64,000 bases of DNA from Bathynomus jamesi (GCA_023014485.1 JAJOZX010000943.1:822501-886500); one strand, 5' to 3'. Positions 1 through 11,159 are shown, numbered from the stretch's first letter. The notes: generated from the letters alone by a model not told the origin. Numbers and translations are program-made.

Positions 1-806
1 AGGCAAAAGGAATTTTAACATGATATCGTCAATTTTATACGTCCCCGCACTGTTATTGAAAGTGTTTTTAAAATGAATAAATGCACATTCTAGAATATTT
101 CTTTCTATTATATCTCTGTTTTTAACAAGCGCTTTAGAACTATCCCACTTGATGCTATGGTTACATCTATACATATGGTTAAATAAAGCATTGGAAGTAT
201 TAGCTGTTCTACACGCATATTTATGCTGTTTTACCCTACTATCTAACGTTTTACCGGTTTGGCCTATATATACTGAGTTACACTGTGAACATCCAATCGA
301 ATACACATAGCCAACAACATTATCAGGGCTATTCTTTATTAGGCGTGATTTAACAGTATTATTATACTTAAAGATTACATTAATGCCAATTGCTTTAAGT
401 ACAGTTGGAAGGTATTGAAAATTAACATGGTAAGGTAGGCTAAGGATATTTTTACGCTGAAATTCCTTTACAATTACATTATTATAATACCTATTCTTGG
501 CTTTCTTAAGACAGTTATCTAAAAATGAAATAGGATAACATAATTTAGTACCAATATTCATGATATTGCATAACTCAGAATCTAAAAATTCAGGACTGAC
601 AACTCTCAATGCTCGAAGAAACAGCAGAGAAAATAGAGGATTTAATCGAAGGATGATGGTCAGAATAAAAATGCACATAAGAGTTATTATTAGTAGGCTT
701 ACGGTAGACTTCATATTTGAACTGATTAGAGCATCTCCAAATTTTTAGATCAAGAAAAGATAGGCTTCCATCATTTTCTTTTTCAACTGTAAACTTAATA
801 GATGGG
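1..806 (-). pseudogene. Inverted arm of Penelope-like element (3' half)
   Basis: This stretch is the near-exact reverse complement of 992-1791, so it is a minus-strand copy of the 3' half of the Penelope-like element whose plus copy follows. It covers the end of the reverse transcriptase and the GIY-YIG domain. Small indels break its reading frame. Base 1 already pairs with base 1791, so the arm continues left of the window. Penelope-like elements are known to be found with inverted partial copies. Confidence 0.8.
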
Positions 807-808
807 CT

Positions 809-1725
809 ATGGGAAATCCCCTTTCACCTGTACTAGCTAATTTATATATGGAATTTTTGAAAGTAGAATTTTGCCTACGATTGTTAATTTTAACCTGGTT
901 TGGTACAGGTATATACTGTAGATGATATTTTATGCCTTCTGCCTAATAATTTGGATGTGGACTTATTTCTTGGTAGGCTCAACAATTTAGTCCCATCTAT
1001 TAAGTTTACAGTTGAAAAAGAAAATGATGGAAGCCTATCTTTTCTTGATCTAAAAATTTGGAGATGCTCTAATCAGTTCAAATATGAAATCTACCGTAAG
1101 CCTACTAATAATAACTTATGTGCATTTTTATTCTGACCATCATCCTTCGATTAAATCCTCTATTTTCTCTGCTGTTTCTTCGAGCATTGAGAGTTGTCAG
1201 TCCTCAATTTTAGATTCCGAGTTATGCAATATCATGAATATTGGTACTAAATTATGTTATCCTATTTCATTTTTAGATAACTGTCTTAAGAAAGCCAAGA
1301 ATAGGTATTATAATAATGTAATTGTAAAGGAATTTCAGCGTAAAAATATCCTTAGCCTACCTTACCATTTTAATTTTCAATACCTTCCAACTGTACTTAA
1401 AGCAATTGGCATTAATGTAATCTTTACGTATAATAATACTGTTAAATCACGCCTAATAAAGAATAGCCCTGATAATGTTGTTGGTTGTGTGTATTCGATC
1501 GGATGTACACAATGTAACTCAGTATATATAGGCCAAACCGGTAAAACGTTAGATATTAGGGTAAAACAGCATAAATATGCTTGTAGAACAGCTAATACTT
1601 CCAATGCTTTATTTAACCATATGTATAGATGTAACCATAGCATCAAGTGGGATAGTTCTAAAGCGCTTGTTAAAAACAGATATAATAGAAAGAAATATTC
1701 TAGAATGTGCATTTATTCATTTTAA
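809..1725 (+). pseudogene. Penelope-like element: RT C-terminus plus GIY-YIG endonuclease
   Basis: The coding sequence opens with a GNPLSPVLANLYMEF block (RT finger/palm motif), breaks frame, and resumes at 900 with VDDIL, the catalytic motif of the reverse transcriptase, followed by a SFLDLKI block. After another frame change near 1130 an uninterrupted stretch (about 1134-1725) carries the GIY-YIG endonuclease core: GCVYSIGCTQC, then VYIGQTGKTLDIRVKQH, then an H-rich end near NALFNHMYRCNHS. In this family the RT copies RNA at a target nicked by the GIY-YIG nuclease. The N-terminal RT is missing and two frameshifts make it a dead copy. Bases 807-991 are the only part not duplicated in the inverted arm. 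Confidence 0.82.
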
Positions 1726-1791
1726 AAACAATTTCAATAACAGTGCGGGACGTATAAAATTGACGATATCATGTTAAAATTTCTTTTGCCT

Positions 1792-1993
1792 CTCATTAGC
1801 CCTTGTTAAGTATGTGCTAATTGTTTTGTTTTTCCTGTACGTTGTATATATTTATGGGCATCTCGCCTTTTATCTTCATTCCCGGACGAGGTGTAGCTTT
1901 GAATACACGAAAGGCTTTGGAATCGTTTCTCTTTTTCCTTGTGGGTTTGCAGCATTCTTTTGTTTCACGTGTTTTATTGTGAAATTCATCCCA

Positions 1994-2027
<34 letters not shown>

Positions 2028-2039
2028 TCACAAATAGAG

Positions 2040-2077
<38 letters not shown>

Positions 2078-2800
2078 AATTAAAGCACGCAATTACATTG
2101 AACTGATTCATTAACTTACCAATCTGAAGGCCTTCAAACCAAAAGAAATATAACTACTTTATTTCAAGAGCAACAGAATAGAGTGTCACTATATATGTAC
2201 TCGAGCCTCACAACCTATCACTACAACTTCTTGAAACAGACTGGGGTGACCTATGGCTGTCAGCCAATGGGCATCAACCACTCGTGCTGACGTCCCCAAA
2301 ATCGGGGAATATATATTAAATAAATATTTTTTTTAATTAACCCTTTAATTGGAAGCAATTTTAGACCTTCCAGTTCCCAATGTGTGAAATTTAACACATT
2401 TCGTATTTTATTAATTACGAACAATAAAACTTTGTAAAATATATTTTTCAGTTATTTTGGGTCCAATTAAACGATTTTTATCTCCCAATTTTTTTTATTA
2501 CTTTTCGACTTAATTTGGGTATGAAAGGGTTAATAAAGTTATTTCCATGTATTTATATATTCGGGATATTTCCATGCATCCTTTTTATTTCCTGCTGCAC
2601 CCTAAACCAATTATAACTACTTTATTTAAAATACACAAGTCCAATTATATGTATACTGTATATTAGGGTGTTCCACTTTCACCAAGTTGTGAATTTCACT
2701 ACACTTTGCTCTTCCTCGTACACCTTATGATCTGTAAAGCATATGCATCAAATTTGAATGAAATTGAACACCATTTAGAGGTTGCACACTTATGTCACCT
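1792..2800. other. Non-coding, AT-rich, with (TA)n tracts
   Basis: This is probably the 3' untranslated tail of the Penelope-like element, followed by two (TA)n runs at about 2000-2025 and 2043-2074, then AT-rich unique sequence. The reading frames through the TA tracts encode only Tyr-Ile repeats. I see no gene here. Confidence 0.6.
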
Positions 2801-2860
2801 CTGATACCTTAGCCCTTTGTAACCAAATCTCGAGAACGTCCCAACTTCCAACATATTGTA

Positions 2861-5111
2861 ATGTTTTCTTTTCTTTCACAGGTGCAAAAAGTGTTGAAAA
2901 TGGAAAGGAAGAAGATCTGGCTGATTGAAAAGACTCCAGTCGAAGAGCTCTTAGGAGCAAGATTGCTATCCCGGGAGCAAGTCTTCCTCTGCTTTATGAC
3001 GATATCACCTGGAGCTGAAGGAAACAATCTCCCTTGCCATCAAGTCTACGAGTATCAAGCTTCAAGAAGTTTGGAAGAAAGCGAATATCCCCGTGAAGAC
3101 AGAGGAGAACATTAGAGCTGCTATACTAAAGCTGTACAAAGAGTACCAAAACTTGAAGAAGAAGTCGAGAGAGACGGACAAAGCCATTATGAAGCGTCAG
3201 GTGTGGAAGGGAGACCTTGCTGACCTTTTCGACATCGCTTGTCAAGGTGTGATGAGCATGAGTTCAGTTCCGGAGGAGGACAAGGTTTTCTTGTCCTCCC
3301 AGAGGGAGGACAGAATGATTTCTTCAATGGCTGGGGTGGATAGGAAATACACCATGGCTGTCAAACGGAAAGAAGAAGAAGCTAAGAAACTTGAACTTCG
3401 AAAAAGAAAGCATGCTGAAGAAGCTGAAAAGATCTCCGAGAAAATGAAGCTGGATAGCACATCCTCTAGCTCAACGGCGACAACAGATGATGATGATGAA
3501 GATTTTGCTGCTCCATTGGCCTCTAAGTCACCTCGTCGTTCCAAGAACACACTTGATCCAACACTCGTGGCAACTTGGGATAGAGAACAACTCTCTATTC
3601 GACAAGCAAGCACTTCCTTCATTGCAACTGCTAAAAGTCTCGGACAAGATGTATCGCAGATTATTATTTCGCCATCAACTGTTCATCGAGCACGTGCCAA
3701 GTATCGAGAGAAAATGGAAAATGGCCAAACAACTTGAGGAGTCGATCTTCAAAGATCCACCTCTCTTAGTTCTGCACTGGGACAGCAAGCTACTACCCCA
3801 AGCTGCTGGCGGAAGCTCTAGAAGCTTGGAAGACAGAGTAGCTGTTGTGGTAACAGGGAAGGAGTTCGAGCATCTTCTTGGAGTGCCTGTTGCCCAGGAT
3901 GGTACTGGTGAACAAGTGGCTCGAGCCGTCATCCAGGAGCTGCAACGATTTGGATTTCAGGACCGCATCATTGGCCTCTCGTTTGACACTACGGCGTCCA
4001 ATACCGGACTTCTGTAAGGAGCATGTATGAGGATTGAACAATTCCTTGGTCGGTCGCTCTTGTGGTTGCCTTGCCATCACCACATTTATGAGCTCATTTT
4101 GAAGGAGGTCTTTCATAAGTCCCTGGGGCCAACAAGTGGTCCTGAAATCCCGTTGTTTCGACGATTTCAGCATCGTTGGGACTTTATTAACAAAACTTGT
4201 TTCAAAACCATGATCGATGAAGAAGAGCCAGCCACTAGGTACTTGGAAGATGAACGAATCAGGATGGTGAGTTATCTTCATGGAGTCATTGAAAGTTCAT
4301 GTCACCCGAGAGAAGATTATAAGGAACTCCTCAAGCTGTCGCTCCTTTTCCTTGGAGGCTGGGGTGGAGCTGAGTTCTCCTTCAGGACTCCAGGAGCCCA
4401 TCATCAAGCCAGGCGGATGACGAAAGCTATCTATGTGCTGAAAATGGTTTTGTTCCGGGAGCAACTGGAACTCACCGACCGAGAGGTGAAGGGATTGCAC
4501 GACGTGGCCCTTTTTACGTGTTTCATTTATGTCCGGTTCTGGCACGAGGCAGTGGTCAGTAGGTGGGCCCCGAAAAAATTACCTAGACATGATTCAACTG
4601 TTGATTTCATATCCGAACAAGGACCTGGGCCAGGCTGCCTTGAGAGTTGCCAAAAGGCATCTATGGTATCTCTCGGAGACTCTAGTCGGCTTGGCTTTCC
4701 TTGATGAAAGGATATCGCCAAATGAGAAGGAAAAGATGTTCCAGGCCTTGAACAAACCTGCGTCGAGGAAGGAACTCAAACGACTCGAGTGGAAAAACCT
4801 GACTTTTGAAGGCAAGAATCTGAGCAACTTCGTCACTCAAAGGAAGAAGACATTCTTCGACAACTTCGGAGTCGAGGATGTCGACAACGTAGAGGAGTAC
4901 ACAAAAAATGACGACTTGAGAGAGTCAGTCAACGCGCTGAAAGTCGTAAACGACACAGCGGAAAGGGGAATTGCATTAATTCAAGCAATTCAATGAATCA
5001 GTCAAGGACGAGAAGCAAAAACAATTCTTGTTGCGGATTGTTGAACATCATCGAAAGGAGGTGCCTAAAAGAACCAAGGCGGGAACGTCCTTGTACCAAT
5101 TCAAAAATTGA
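2861..5111 (+). pseudogene. Transposase-like RNase H-fold gene of a multicopy arthropod family, frameshifted
   Basis: One long gene is recoverable only across several frames. The first part (about 3093-3737) has a DLADLFDIAC block and a Lys/Glu-rich coiled stretch with an acidic DDDDED patch. The next part (about 3720-4560) carries LVLHWDSKLL, then GLSFDTTASNTG, then a C-H-H motif and a PGAHHQARRMTKAIY block. The end (4560-5111) reads through VVNDTAERGIALIQ to a stop at 5109-5111. The paired Asp-containing strands and the C/H motif resemble the RNase H fold of hAT-like DDE transposases. I remember similar predicted proteins as high-copy unnamed genes in arthropods and cnidarians. At least four frame breaks mean it is not functional here. 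No terminal inverted repeats are evident. Family recall is from memory. Confidence 0.6.
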
Positions 5112-5504
5112 TTCGGATTTTCTGATTTTAAAACGAGAGTTTTTTATTTTCTGTGCTTTCAAGGGAGAATTCTTTTGTAACACTGAAGAAAATTTTGTAT
5201 TATTAAATTGTATTGTATTGTGTAATGTGTAGTGCTTTGAATTTTCCAATTTTATTATTAGAGTTTTTCATTTTCCGTGGTTCCAAGGGAGAATTTTTTC
5301 ATAACACTGAAGAAAATTGTTTATTATAAAAGGTTCAAATGTGTGCAACCCTTAAATATCACTTAATCGTTTTCAAAATTGGTGCACATCTTTCTTACAT
5401 GAAAAGGAATAAAAGCACAAGCAAAGTGGAGAAAAATATTGATCTTTGATATTTTCCTCTGTACGAGTGAAACACCCTACTATATATATATATATATTTT
5501 TTTT
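5112..5504. repeat. Non-coding 3' flank with an internally repeated segment
   Basis: The 3' flank repeats itself: 'gggagaattctttt' near 5163 and 'gggagaattttttc' near 5287 are both followed by 'cataacactgaagaaaat'-like sequence. This suggests a diverged direct duplication of about 120 bp. A (TA)n tract lies at 5481-5498. No gene is seen. Confidence 0.45.
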
Positions 5505-6651
5505 TAACTGCAAACAAAGTATAATTAATGTAAAGAACGACGCTTGTGTAGAAGAGTGTTCCGCACAAGATGAGGAGGGAGAACGAGCAAGTGAAAAATG
5601 AGGTACCTCCCAGGAACCGAACCCGGGATCATCCAATTGCCGGCCGGATATGTTAACTACTACACCAAGGACCACGATTTAGTCAGTACTCGTAATTCTC
5701 CTACATACGAGCGGAATCAAATGCCCTGAGGGGGCACCTTCGCATGCTGTACATATATACATTTTAACTGCAAACAACACACAGTATAATTAATGTAAAG
5801 AAGGACGCTTGTGTAGAAGAGTGTTCCGCACAAGAAGAGGAGGGAGAACGAGCAAATGAAAAATGAGGTACCTCCCAGGAATGCGAAGGTGCCCCCTCAG
5901 GGCATTTGATTCCGCTCGTATGTAGGAGAATTACGAGTACTGACTAAATCGGGGTTCTTGGTATAGTGGTTAACATATCCGACCGGCAATTGGATGATCC
6001 TGTGTTCGATTCCTGGGAGGTACTCCATTTTTCATTTGCTCGTTCTCCCTCCTCATCTTGTGCGGAACACTCTTCTACACAAGCGTCGTTCTTTACATTA
6101 ATTATACTGTGTGTTGTTTGCAGTTAAAATGTATATATGTACGGCATGCGAAGGTGCCCCCTCTTGGCATTTGATTCCGCTCGTATGTAGGAGAATTACG
6201 AGTACTGACTAAATCGTGGTCCTTGGTGTAGTGGTTAACATATCCGACCGGCAATTGGATGATCCCATATTCGATGCCTGGGAGGTACCTCATTTTTCAT
6301 TTGCTCGTTCTCCCTCCTCATCTTGTGCGGAACAAGATGAGGAGGGAGTTATCAATTTCATTTAGCGTATACGTCAAATTTTTACGTAATATATATATAT
6401 ACATTTTAACTGCAAACAACACAGTATAATTAATGTAATTGTGAAGGTGCCCCCTCAGGGCATTGGTTTCTGCTCGTATGTAGGAGAATTACGACTTCTG
6501 ATTAATCGAGGCCCATGGTGTAGTGGATAGCATATCTGACCGGCAATCGGAAGATCCCGGGTTCGATTCCCGGGTGGTTACCTCATTTTTCATTTGTTCG
6601 TTCTCCCTCCTCATCTTGTGCGGAACGTTCTTATACACAAGCGTCGTTCTT

Positions 6652-6652
<1 letters not shown>
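5505..6652. repeat. Cluster of tRNA-derived SINE copies in both orientations
   Basis: Five related copies lie in about 1.1 kb: minus about 5512-5757, minus partial about 5762-5880, plus 5881-6131, plus about 6142-6335 and plus about 6441-6652. Each full unit has a head (GAAGGTGCCCC...), a tRNA-like segment with GTGTAGTGG (box A) and GTTCGATTCC (box B), and a tail reading CTCCCTCCTCATCTTGTGCGGAAC ending in (TA)n. Copies 2 and 3 abut head to head at about 5880. Copy 4 runs directly into an inverted piece of its own tail at about 6335. Confidence 0.8.
6508..6581 (+). repeat. Best-preserved tRNA-like head of the SINE
   Basis: The segment from GGCCCATGG to GGTGGTTACC folds like a tRNA. It has a D-arm with GTGTAGTGGATAGCA, an anticodon stem TCTGA/TCGGA, and a T-arm GATCCCGGGTTCGATTCCCGGG with a perfect 5-bp stem. 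The same unit recurs several times with a shared 3' body, and the loop lacks the invariant U33. It is therefore a SINE promoter segment (RNA polymerase III boxes A and B), not a working tRNA gene. Confidence 0.7.

Positions 6653-6697
<45 letters not shown>
6653..6697. repeat. (TA)n microsatellite
   Basis: This is an uninterrupted TA tract at the 3' end of the last SINE copy, consistent with the (TA)n tails of the other copies. Confidence 0.9.
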
Positions 6698-6699
<2 letters not shown>

Positions 6700-6701
<2 letters not shown>

Positions 6702-6980
6702 GAGGGTGGCGTAGTATCGTGATAACGTATCTAGATACATTTTCTGTATTTTATATCGTATCGCGCTACATTTTTTATTAATCGTATCGTAGCGAAAGAC
6801 ACGATACAAATAAGTGTTAGTAACGCGATACTTTATCATAGACTCAAATAGTGATCTTTCCCCAGAATGTCTGATGAACTATTTGAGAAGTCACTGTTTG
6901 TAAAATTAAATAAAAATAGAAAGTAATTCAGTTGTTTCATAATATATATATATATATAATATATATTATATATATATATT
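6700..6980. repeat. TATCG-rich repeat
   Basis: This segment has many GTATCG/CGATAC words (TCGTATCGCGC, CGTATCGTAGCG, AACGCGATAC). A similar block occurs at 7826-7942 (GTATCGTGTCGTGTCGCGATACA). The two blocks flank the CR1 fragment. They may be parts of one interrupted repeat element. No coding potential is seen. Confidence 0.5.
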
Positions 6981-6984
6981 ATAT

Positions 6985-7770
6985 ACTGATACTGGGCAGA
7001 TACTAAGGGCCTTTAAACGAAGGGATAGGAGTATAATGATTCCTCTACAGCAGGGGTTCCCAAATTGTGTTCTGCGGAACACTTCTCACGGTATACAAGT
7101 GTTCCGCGGAACACCAATTTGGGAACCCCTGCTCTACAGAAAACACTGATCATACCCAAATTGGAGTACTGCTCGGTCCTAACATCTCCATATAAAAATG
7201 AAGACATTAGACAACTAGAAGGGATTCAGAGAAGCTTCATAACCAAGATCAAGGGGTGCAAAGAACTAAACTACTGGGAAAGATTAGGCGAATTAAACCT
7301 ATATTAAACTGGAAAGGAGGAGAGAAAGATACACCATCATTTACACTTGGAAAATAATGGAGAAACTAGTCCCTAATCGTACTCTGAACCCTGTAACTCC
7401 CCAAGCAACGGTGGAAAGTAGAAAAGGAAGACTGTGTCGTGTTCCCAAATTAAAGGCTAAACAGGAAACATCCTTAACCTTAAAAGAAAGTAGTTTTGTT
7501 GTGAGAGGACCAAAACTGTTTAATTAGCTACCCAAAGACCTAAGGAACACGACTGGTGTTGCAGTGGACATCTTCAAAAGAAGATTAGACGCCTGACTCA
7601 GAACAATCCCCGATGAGTCTGGCGTACCTGGCAATGTGAGGTGGAGAGTACAAAACCAACTCACTACTTCACCAGGCCAACTCGAGAGGAGGGGCGACAA
7701 GCTTGATCTTCGTGAAATGAGGAATCATAGCGGCGAACATTTGAAAGGTTGAAAAGAAAGGAAAGGTATT
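6985..7770 (+). pseudogene. CR1-type LINE, 3' end of ORF2 (5' truncated)
   Basis: Translated pieces (LIIPKLEYCSVLTSPY, EDIRQLEGIQRSF, GCKELNYWERLGELNLY) match the minus-strand LINE at 57.0-58.7 kb nearly residue for residue. This is therefore another copy of that family, covering the thumb/C-terminal region and the 3' UTR. A stop at LNLY, further stops and an inserted MITE (7051-7131) inactivate it. The 3' end matches the other copy through CGTGAAATGAGGAATCAT. Confidence 0.8.
7051..7131. mobile_element. 81-bp hAT-type MITE
   Basis: The ends are CAGGGGTTCCCAAATTG and its inverted counterpart CAATTTGGGAACCCCTG. They are flanked by perfect 8-bp target duplications CTCTACAG (7043-7050 and 7132-7139). 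The uninterrupted target is visible in the LINE copy near 57650. An 8-bp duplication and CAGGGG termini are typical of hAT elements. It is almost nothing but two inverted repeats. Confidence 0.88.
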
Positions 7771-7963
7771 ACATATATATTATATATATATTATACATTA
7801 TATTATATATATATATTTATATATATGTATCGTGTCGTGTCGCGATACATATATTATTCATATATCTTGTATTGTAACGCAATACATTTTTTACAGTGTA
7901 TCGAGTATCGTATCGCGTTACTTTTTTGGCCCGATACACCACCCATATATATATATATATGGT

Positions 7964-8011
<48 letters not shown>

Positions 8012-8283
8012 ATATATATGTACAGTTTTAAGAGCTGCAAAATTAGGTATAAGATTTTTATTACATTTTCATTTTAAAGACCTGAAACGGATCTACTTCA
8101 TTGTGTGTTACAGTATAAACGTACGTTAGACGCTCACGTCATCGAACTTACCGGGTAAGAATCCGTTTTTATTTTAAAATCTCTCTCATTATTCTGTGGC
8201 ATAATAATAATGACAATACCAAACATCTCATTATCCTGTGAATTATCATTATCTCTCTCATTATCCTGTGAAATAATAACAAT

Positions 8284-8329
<46 letters not shown>

Positions 8330-8330
8330 T
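7771..8330. repeat. Microsatellites and TATCG-rich repeat
   Basis: Contents are (TA)n at 7770-7826, the TATCG-rich block at 7826-7942, a compound (TA)n(GT)n tract at 7945-8020 and (TA)n at 8286-8326. A CTCTCATTATCCTGTG phrase is repeated near 8181, 8228 and 8256. No gene is seen. Confidence 0.7.
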
Positions 8331-8828
8331 CTTTATCCTATGAAAATAATAATAATAAAGCGTGGCTTACAGTGTCATTTTTTCTTTTAGGGATGACCGC
8401 TGGTATTACACGAACATATTTCCCGAAGCAAGGCATGTGAGATCGTCGATGAAACGATGTTAGTTTTTTTATTCTTTTTTGTTGTACGTGTGTGGGTGGG
8501 GGGTAAGAGTAAACCAAGTATTTTCAATATTTTATTAAATAATAAAACTAAGGGTAACATTTTAAAAATATTTATAAATTAAAACATAATTCCATTTATT
8601 GTATACAACACATTTTTTACGTAGTATTGGCTTCAAAGTTTTAGCGCACATATACAAATAGTAGTGGCAATAAATTTTTTTACGCAGTATATATATATAT
8701 ATATATAGAAAGAGATAGAGAGAGAGTTAGCGGATACAAAATTAGGAATAAGATTTTTTATTACACTGATATAATTTAACTGTAGCGCAATTTTAACGCA
8801 GAGGTCTCGCTTTTTGCGACGGTACATG

Positions 8829-8874
<46 letters not shown>

Positions 8875-8900
8875 GATTGAACTTAGAATGGTCCCCTGAT

Positions 8901-8964
<64 letters not shown>

Positions 8965-9035
8965 TATACAGCTGTTCTCATTTTATACAATACGCGTGTC
9001 TGCTTCACTTACAAGGGGGAATCTACTAACTACCT
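8331..9035. other. Non-coding, microsatellite-rich
   Basis: This is AT-rich sequence with (TA)n at 8690-8707, (TA)n at 8833-8872 and (CA)n(TA)n at 8901-8962. Reading frames here consist of Tyr-Ile or His-Thr repeats. I see nothing else. Confidence 0.6.
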
Positions 9036-9480
9036 CGCTAAACACGAGGTTATCATTACCCTCATAATCACACAAATCTAGCTTTTTTAAGAAATCTGAA
9101 TAGCTGTTCCCACGAGCCAGAAATTAAATAAAGCAGAGGCAATGATATCCACACACATTTGAGAATAAATTTTGATAACGCTGTGGATTCCACACGATTC
9201 GTGATACATGTAACTGCTTTATAAAACCCATAATTACGGGGTCGAGCCATAATTGTAGTGCTAAAGAGTCATAACAATAGACAGTCTCTATTTCTAACGA
9301 ACATCCCGAACCAGTGGGTACCCGGACTACCAAGGGAAACTGTGCTTACTATAAATGCGACATTTTTTTTTTTCGTAATCGGTTGTTTCAATTTCATTTT
9401 TTGTATAAGTCCCAGCGAATATGTTTCGCGTGAAATAATCCTACATCATAAACTCCAGTACTGTATCGTCACTTCATCCA
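9036..9480 (-). pseudogene. Adenain-like cysteine protease (Polinton PRO), inactivated
   Basis: Read on the minus strand, the region downstream of the capsid gene gives a start-like block with YFTRNIFAGTY, then IETVYCYDSLA, VWNPQRYQNLF and VCGYHCLCF. The last corresponds to the catalytic-Cys segment of C5-type proteases (CGxxC pattern). These enzymes mature capsid precursors. The usual His-Trp of the catalytic strand before YDS is not visible (GSGCSLEIE instead). There are in-frame stops before and after, and a frame change. It lies directly after the major capsid gene, as in other Polintons. Confidence 0.68.
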
Positions 9481-9487
9481 TTGTTTT

Positions 9488-10663
9488 TTAAGAATCACCA
9501 GATACACTTCTGAAACGGTCAATTTCGATGATGCTCTGACTTTCCAAGTAAAATAGTACACTTATCGGGCTGGTTAATGCTTCACCAAATATAAATCTTA
9601 CCCCAAGAATGCCGTGCAACTGGGGGTTTAAATGTGTGTTTACACTGCCACACTGATCAGCCGATAGATCAAAAGCAAACAATTTGCTTCCATTTATAAA
9701 CTCGTCTACAGCGACACCCGAGCTAAACATATCACACCCATTAATATCGCGGGACAGATTGTGGTATGCGCGTGAACATAAAGAAAACTCGGCCCCTGTA
9801 AAGTAATTCACTTCCAAAGCTCCGACAACAGATGCGCCATTAATATGTAAACTTACGCTTTTCAAGCCGAAATTTTGGAATTTGAAGGCCGATTCCTTAT
9901 ACTCACCAACCATGGCCTTAGGATCTCTGTGGGAGAATACCAAAGACCACATTTTCTATCTGCTTGGTAGTTCCACCCGCCGTGACTATGCATATTTAAA
10001 ATCACGCGTCTCATTGAATATTTAACTGTATCTTTCAACAAGCGCTTTTCAATCTCCATCTGTTTGGTGGCGGATAGTTTCACGCGTCGAACTCTAAGAT
10101 ACGTATCTAAAATGTGTACAACAGTAGGCTTGATAGATTGTTCGCTACTCTCATGCAGTTTTTCTTGCGACAAAATATCAGAGTATAACCTTGCGTAGAA
10201 ATCGTAAATTTTCTTTTTAGAATTTTTAAATTTATTTTTTACACTGTCCATTAATTGGGGGGTGTAATACCCCCTTGAGCCGCCAAATGTGTCTCTTTTG
10301 CATCTCTCGTAAAGTTTTAAACAGTTTCTAAATAAGCTCTATAATGATGATAGTTAGCGCAAGGTGAAACGTTAGTTTGGTTTAGGTACACATCACATTG
10401 ACTTATCGGCGTGTGTAGGAAATTGTTTTCGGGGTATACTGCATAACCCTCTTCACAATCTGTGCCATCTGAATGTGCGATTCTTAGTTTAGTGTAAAGA
10501 AACTCGTTTGAAGGGTCAAAAATTTACTCTTTGACCCAACAACGTTGAGAGGATGAATTGTGATGAATTCGGTCTCCACAATACTTGTTTGCGTTGGAGG
10601 CACATCAAAGAGATTTAACTATTTGCAGCACTCTGAATTGTGGGGGTGAATAAAATGAGCCAT
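9488..10663 (-). pseudogene. Polinton major capsid protein, hexon-like double jelly-roll (F54H12.2-like)
   Basis: The start at 10663 is chosen because the frame opens with MAHFIHPHN and then LFDVPPTQTSI, the conserved N-terminal signature of this family. The middle (10251-9862) has LRVRRVKLSATKQM followed by YSMRRV. The C-terminus (9952-9488) has SLHINGASV, KLFAFDLSADQCG and SIIEIDRFRSV before the stop, which matches the second jelly roll. Members are usually roughly 400 residues or more. At least three frameshifts and stops break this one. The protein would form the icosahedral shell of the presumed virion. Confidence 0.8.
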
Positions 10664-10839
10664 AGCAACAGTTAATGCAGCCTTCCACTTCAGTTGTACA
10701 ATCACCTATGAGAGGCAGCTGTATTAGATTTACTTTATATTAGTTTTAAAAAAAATAAATCCTATACGCTTAGAACATTTTTTTTAAGTCATTTTCTGCT
10801 TTACACCATGATTTGTCTGCTTAGCTATCCTTTTTTTTT
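10664..10839. other. Intergenic spacer between capsid-module genes
   Basis: This is AT-rich sequence between the start of the major capsid gene and the end of the small basic protein gene. It would hold the late promoter of the capsid gene. I see no clear motif. Confidence 0.4.
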
Positions 10840-11150
10840 TCAACGTCGTACAGTATACTTTCTTCCTCTTATAGTAACCTTTCGTTTTTTCTTTATTCTG
10901 AAACCCCCACCGTTCATTTTTCTCTTTGCATCTTCGACGATTTCATCCCGTGTACATTGTAAATGTTTTGTGAAAGCTTCTTTAGATTTGGTACCTGACA
11001 TTATATCTTCAAATGTGTTAAGTCCTGATTGTAGGGCCTTCTTTCCAAGAAGGGCACAGCTGTGCGCAGTATAGCCAAAAAAATTGAACCGATGCCACTT
11101 CCACGCTGGTACCTCACCCCTCGGTAGGCGGAAAATGGCCTCTGTGTCAT
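10840..11150 (-). pseudogene. Small basic virion-type protein (adenovirus core/pVI-like)
   Basis: The frame starts at 11150 with MTQRPFSAYRGVRYQRGSG and IGSIFLAILRTAVPFLERR. It then continues in a shifted frame with GKKALQSGLNTFEDIMSGT and ends in a Lys/Arg-rich tail (RIKKKRKVTIRGRKYTVRR, stop at 10840). A Tyr/Gly-rich start, an amphipathic SIF...PFL helix, a GLNTFEDIMSG block and a basic C-terminus are typical of the small protein that sits beside penton in adintoviruses and Polintons. A membrane-active or DNA-condensing role is inferred in the literature. One frameshift near 11060 separates the halves. Confidence 0.68.
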
Positions 11151-11159
11151 TCTGTCGCA

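Noticed and set aside
1377..1712. Minus-strand 111-codon frame opposite the GIY-YIG coding region
   Set aside because: The plus strand carries the GIY-YIG and connector motifs; the minus frame is an antisense shadow.
1814..2083. Reading frames of Tyr-Ile repeats through TA tracts (also at 6.5, 8.2, 8.8, 29.4, 36.3, 58.7 and 62 kb)
   Set aside because: They are translations of (TA)n or (CA)n microsatellites with no other content.
3242..3622. Ser-rich minus-strand frame opposite the transposase-like gene
   Set aside because: Its Ser runs are the complement of Glu/Lys/Asp-rich codons of the plus-strand gene, and no motif is present.
6508..6581. Genuine tRNA gene
   Set aside because: The same tRNA-like unit recurs several times with a shared 3' body and (TA)n tail, and U33 is missing. 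It is a SINE head.
5505..6652. CRISPR-like array of regularly spaced repeats
   Set aside because: The repeats are about 200-bp SINE copies in mixed orientation without unique spacers, and the sequence is eukaryotic.
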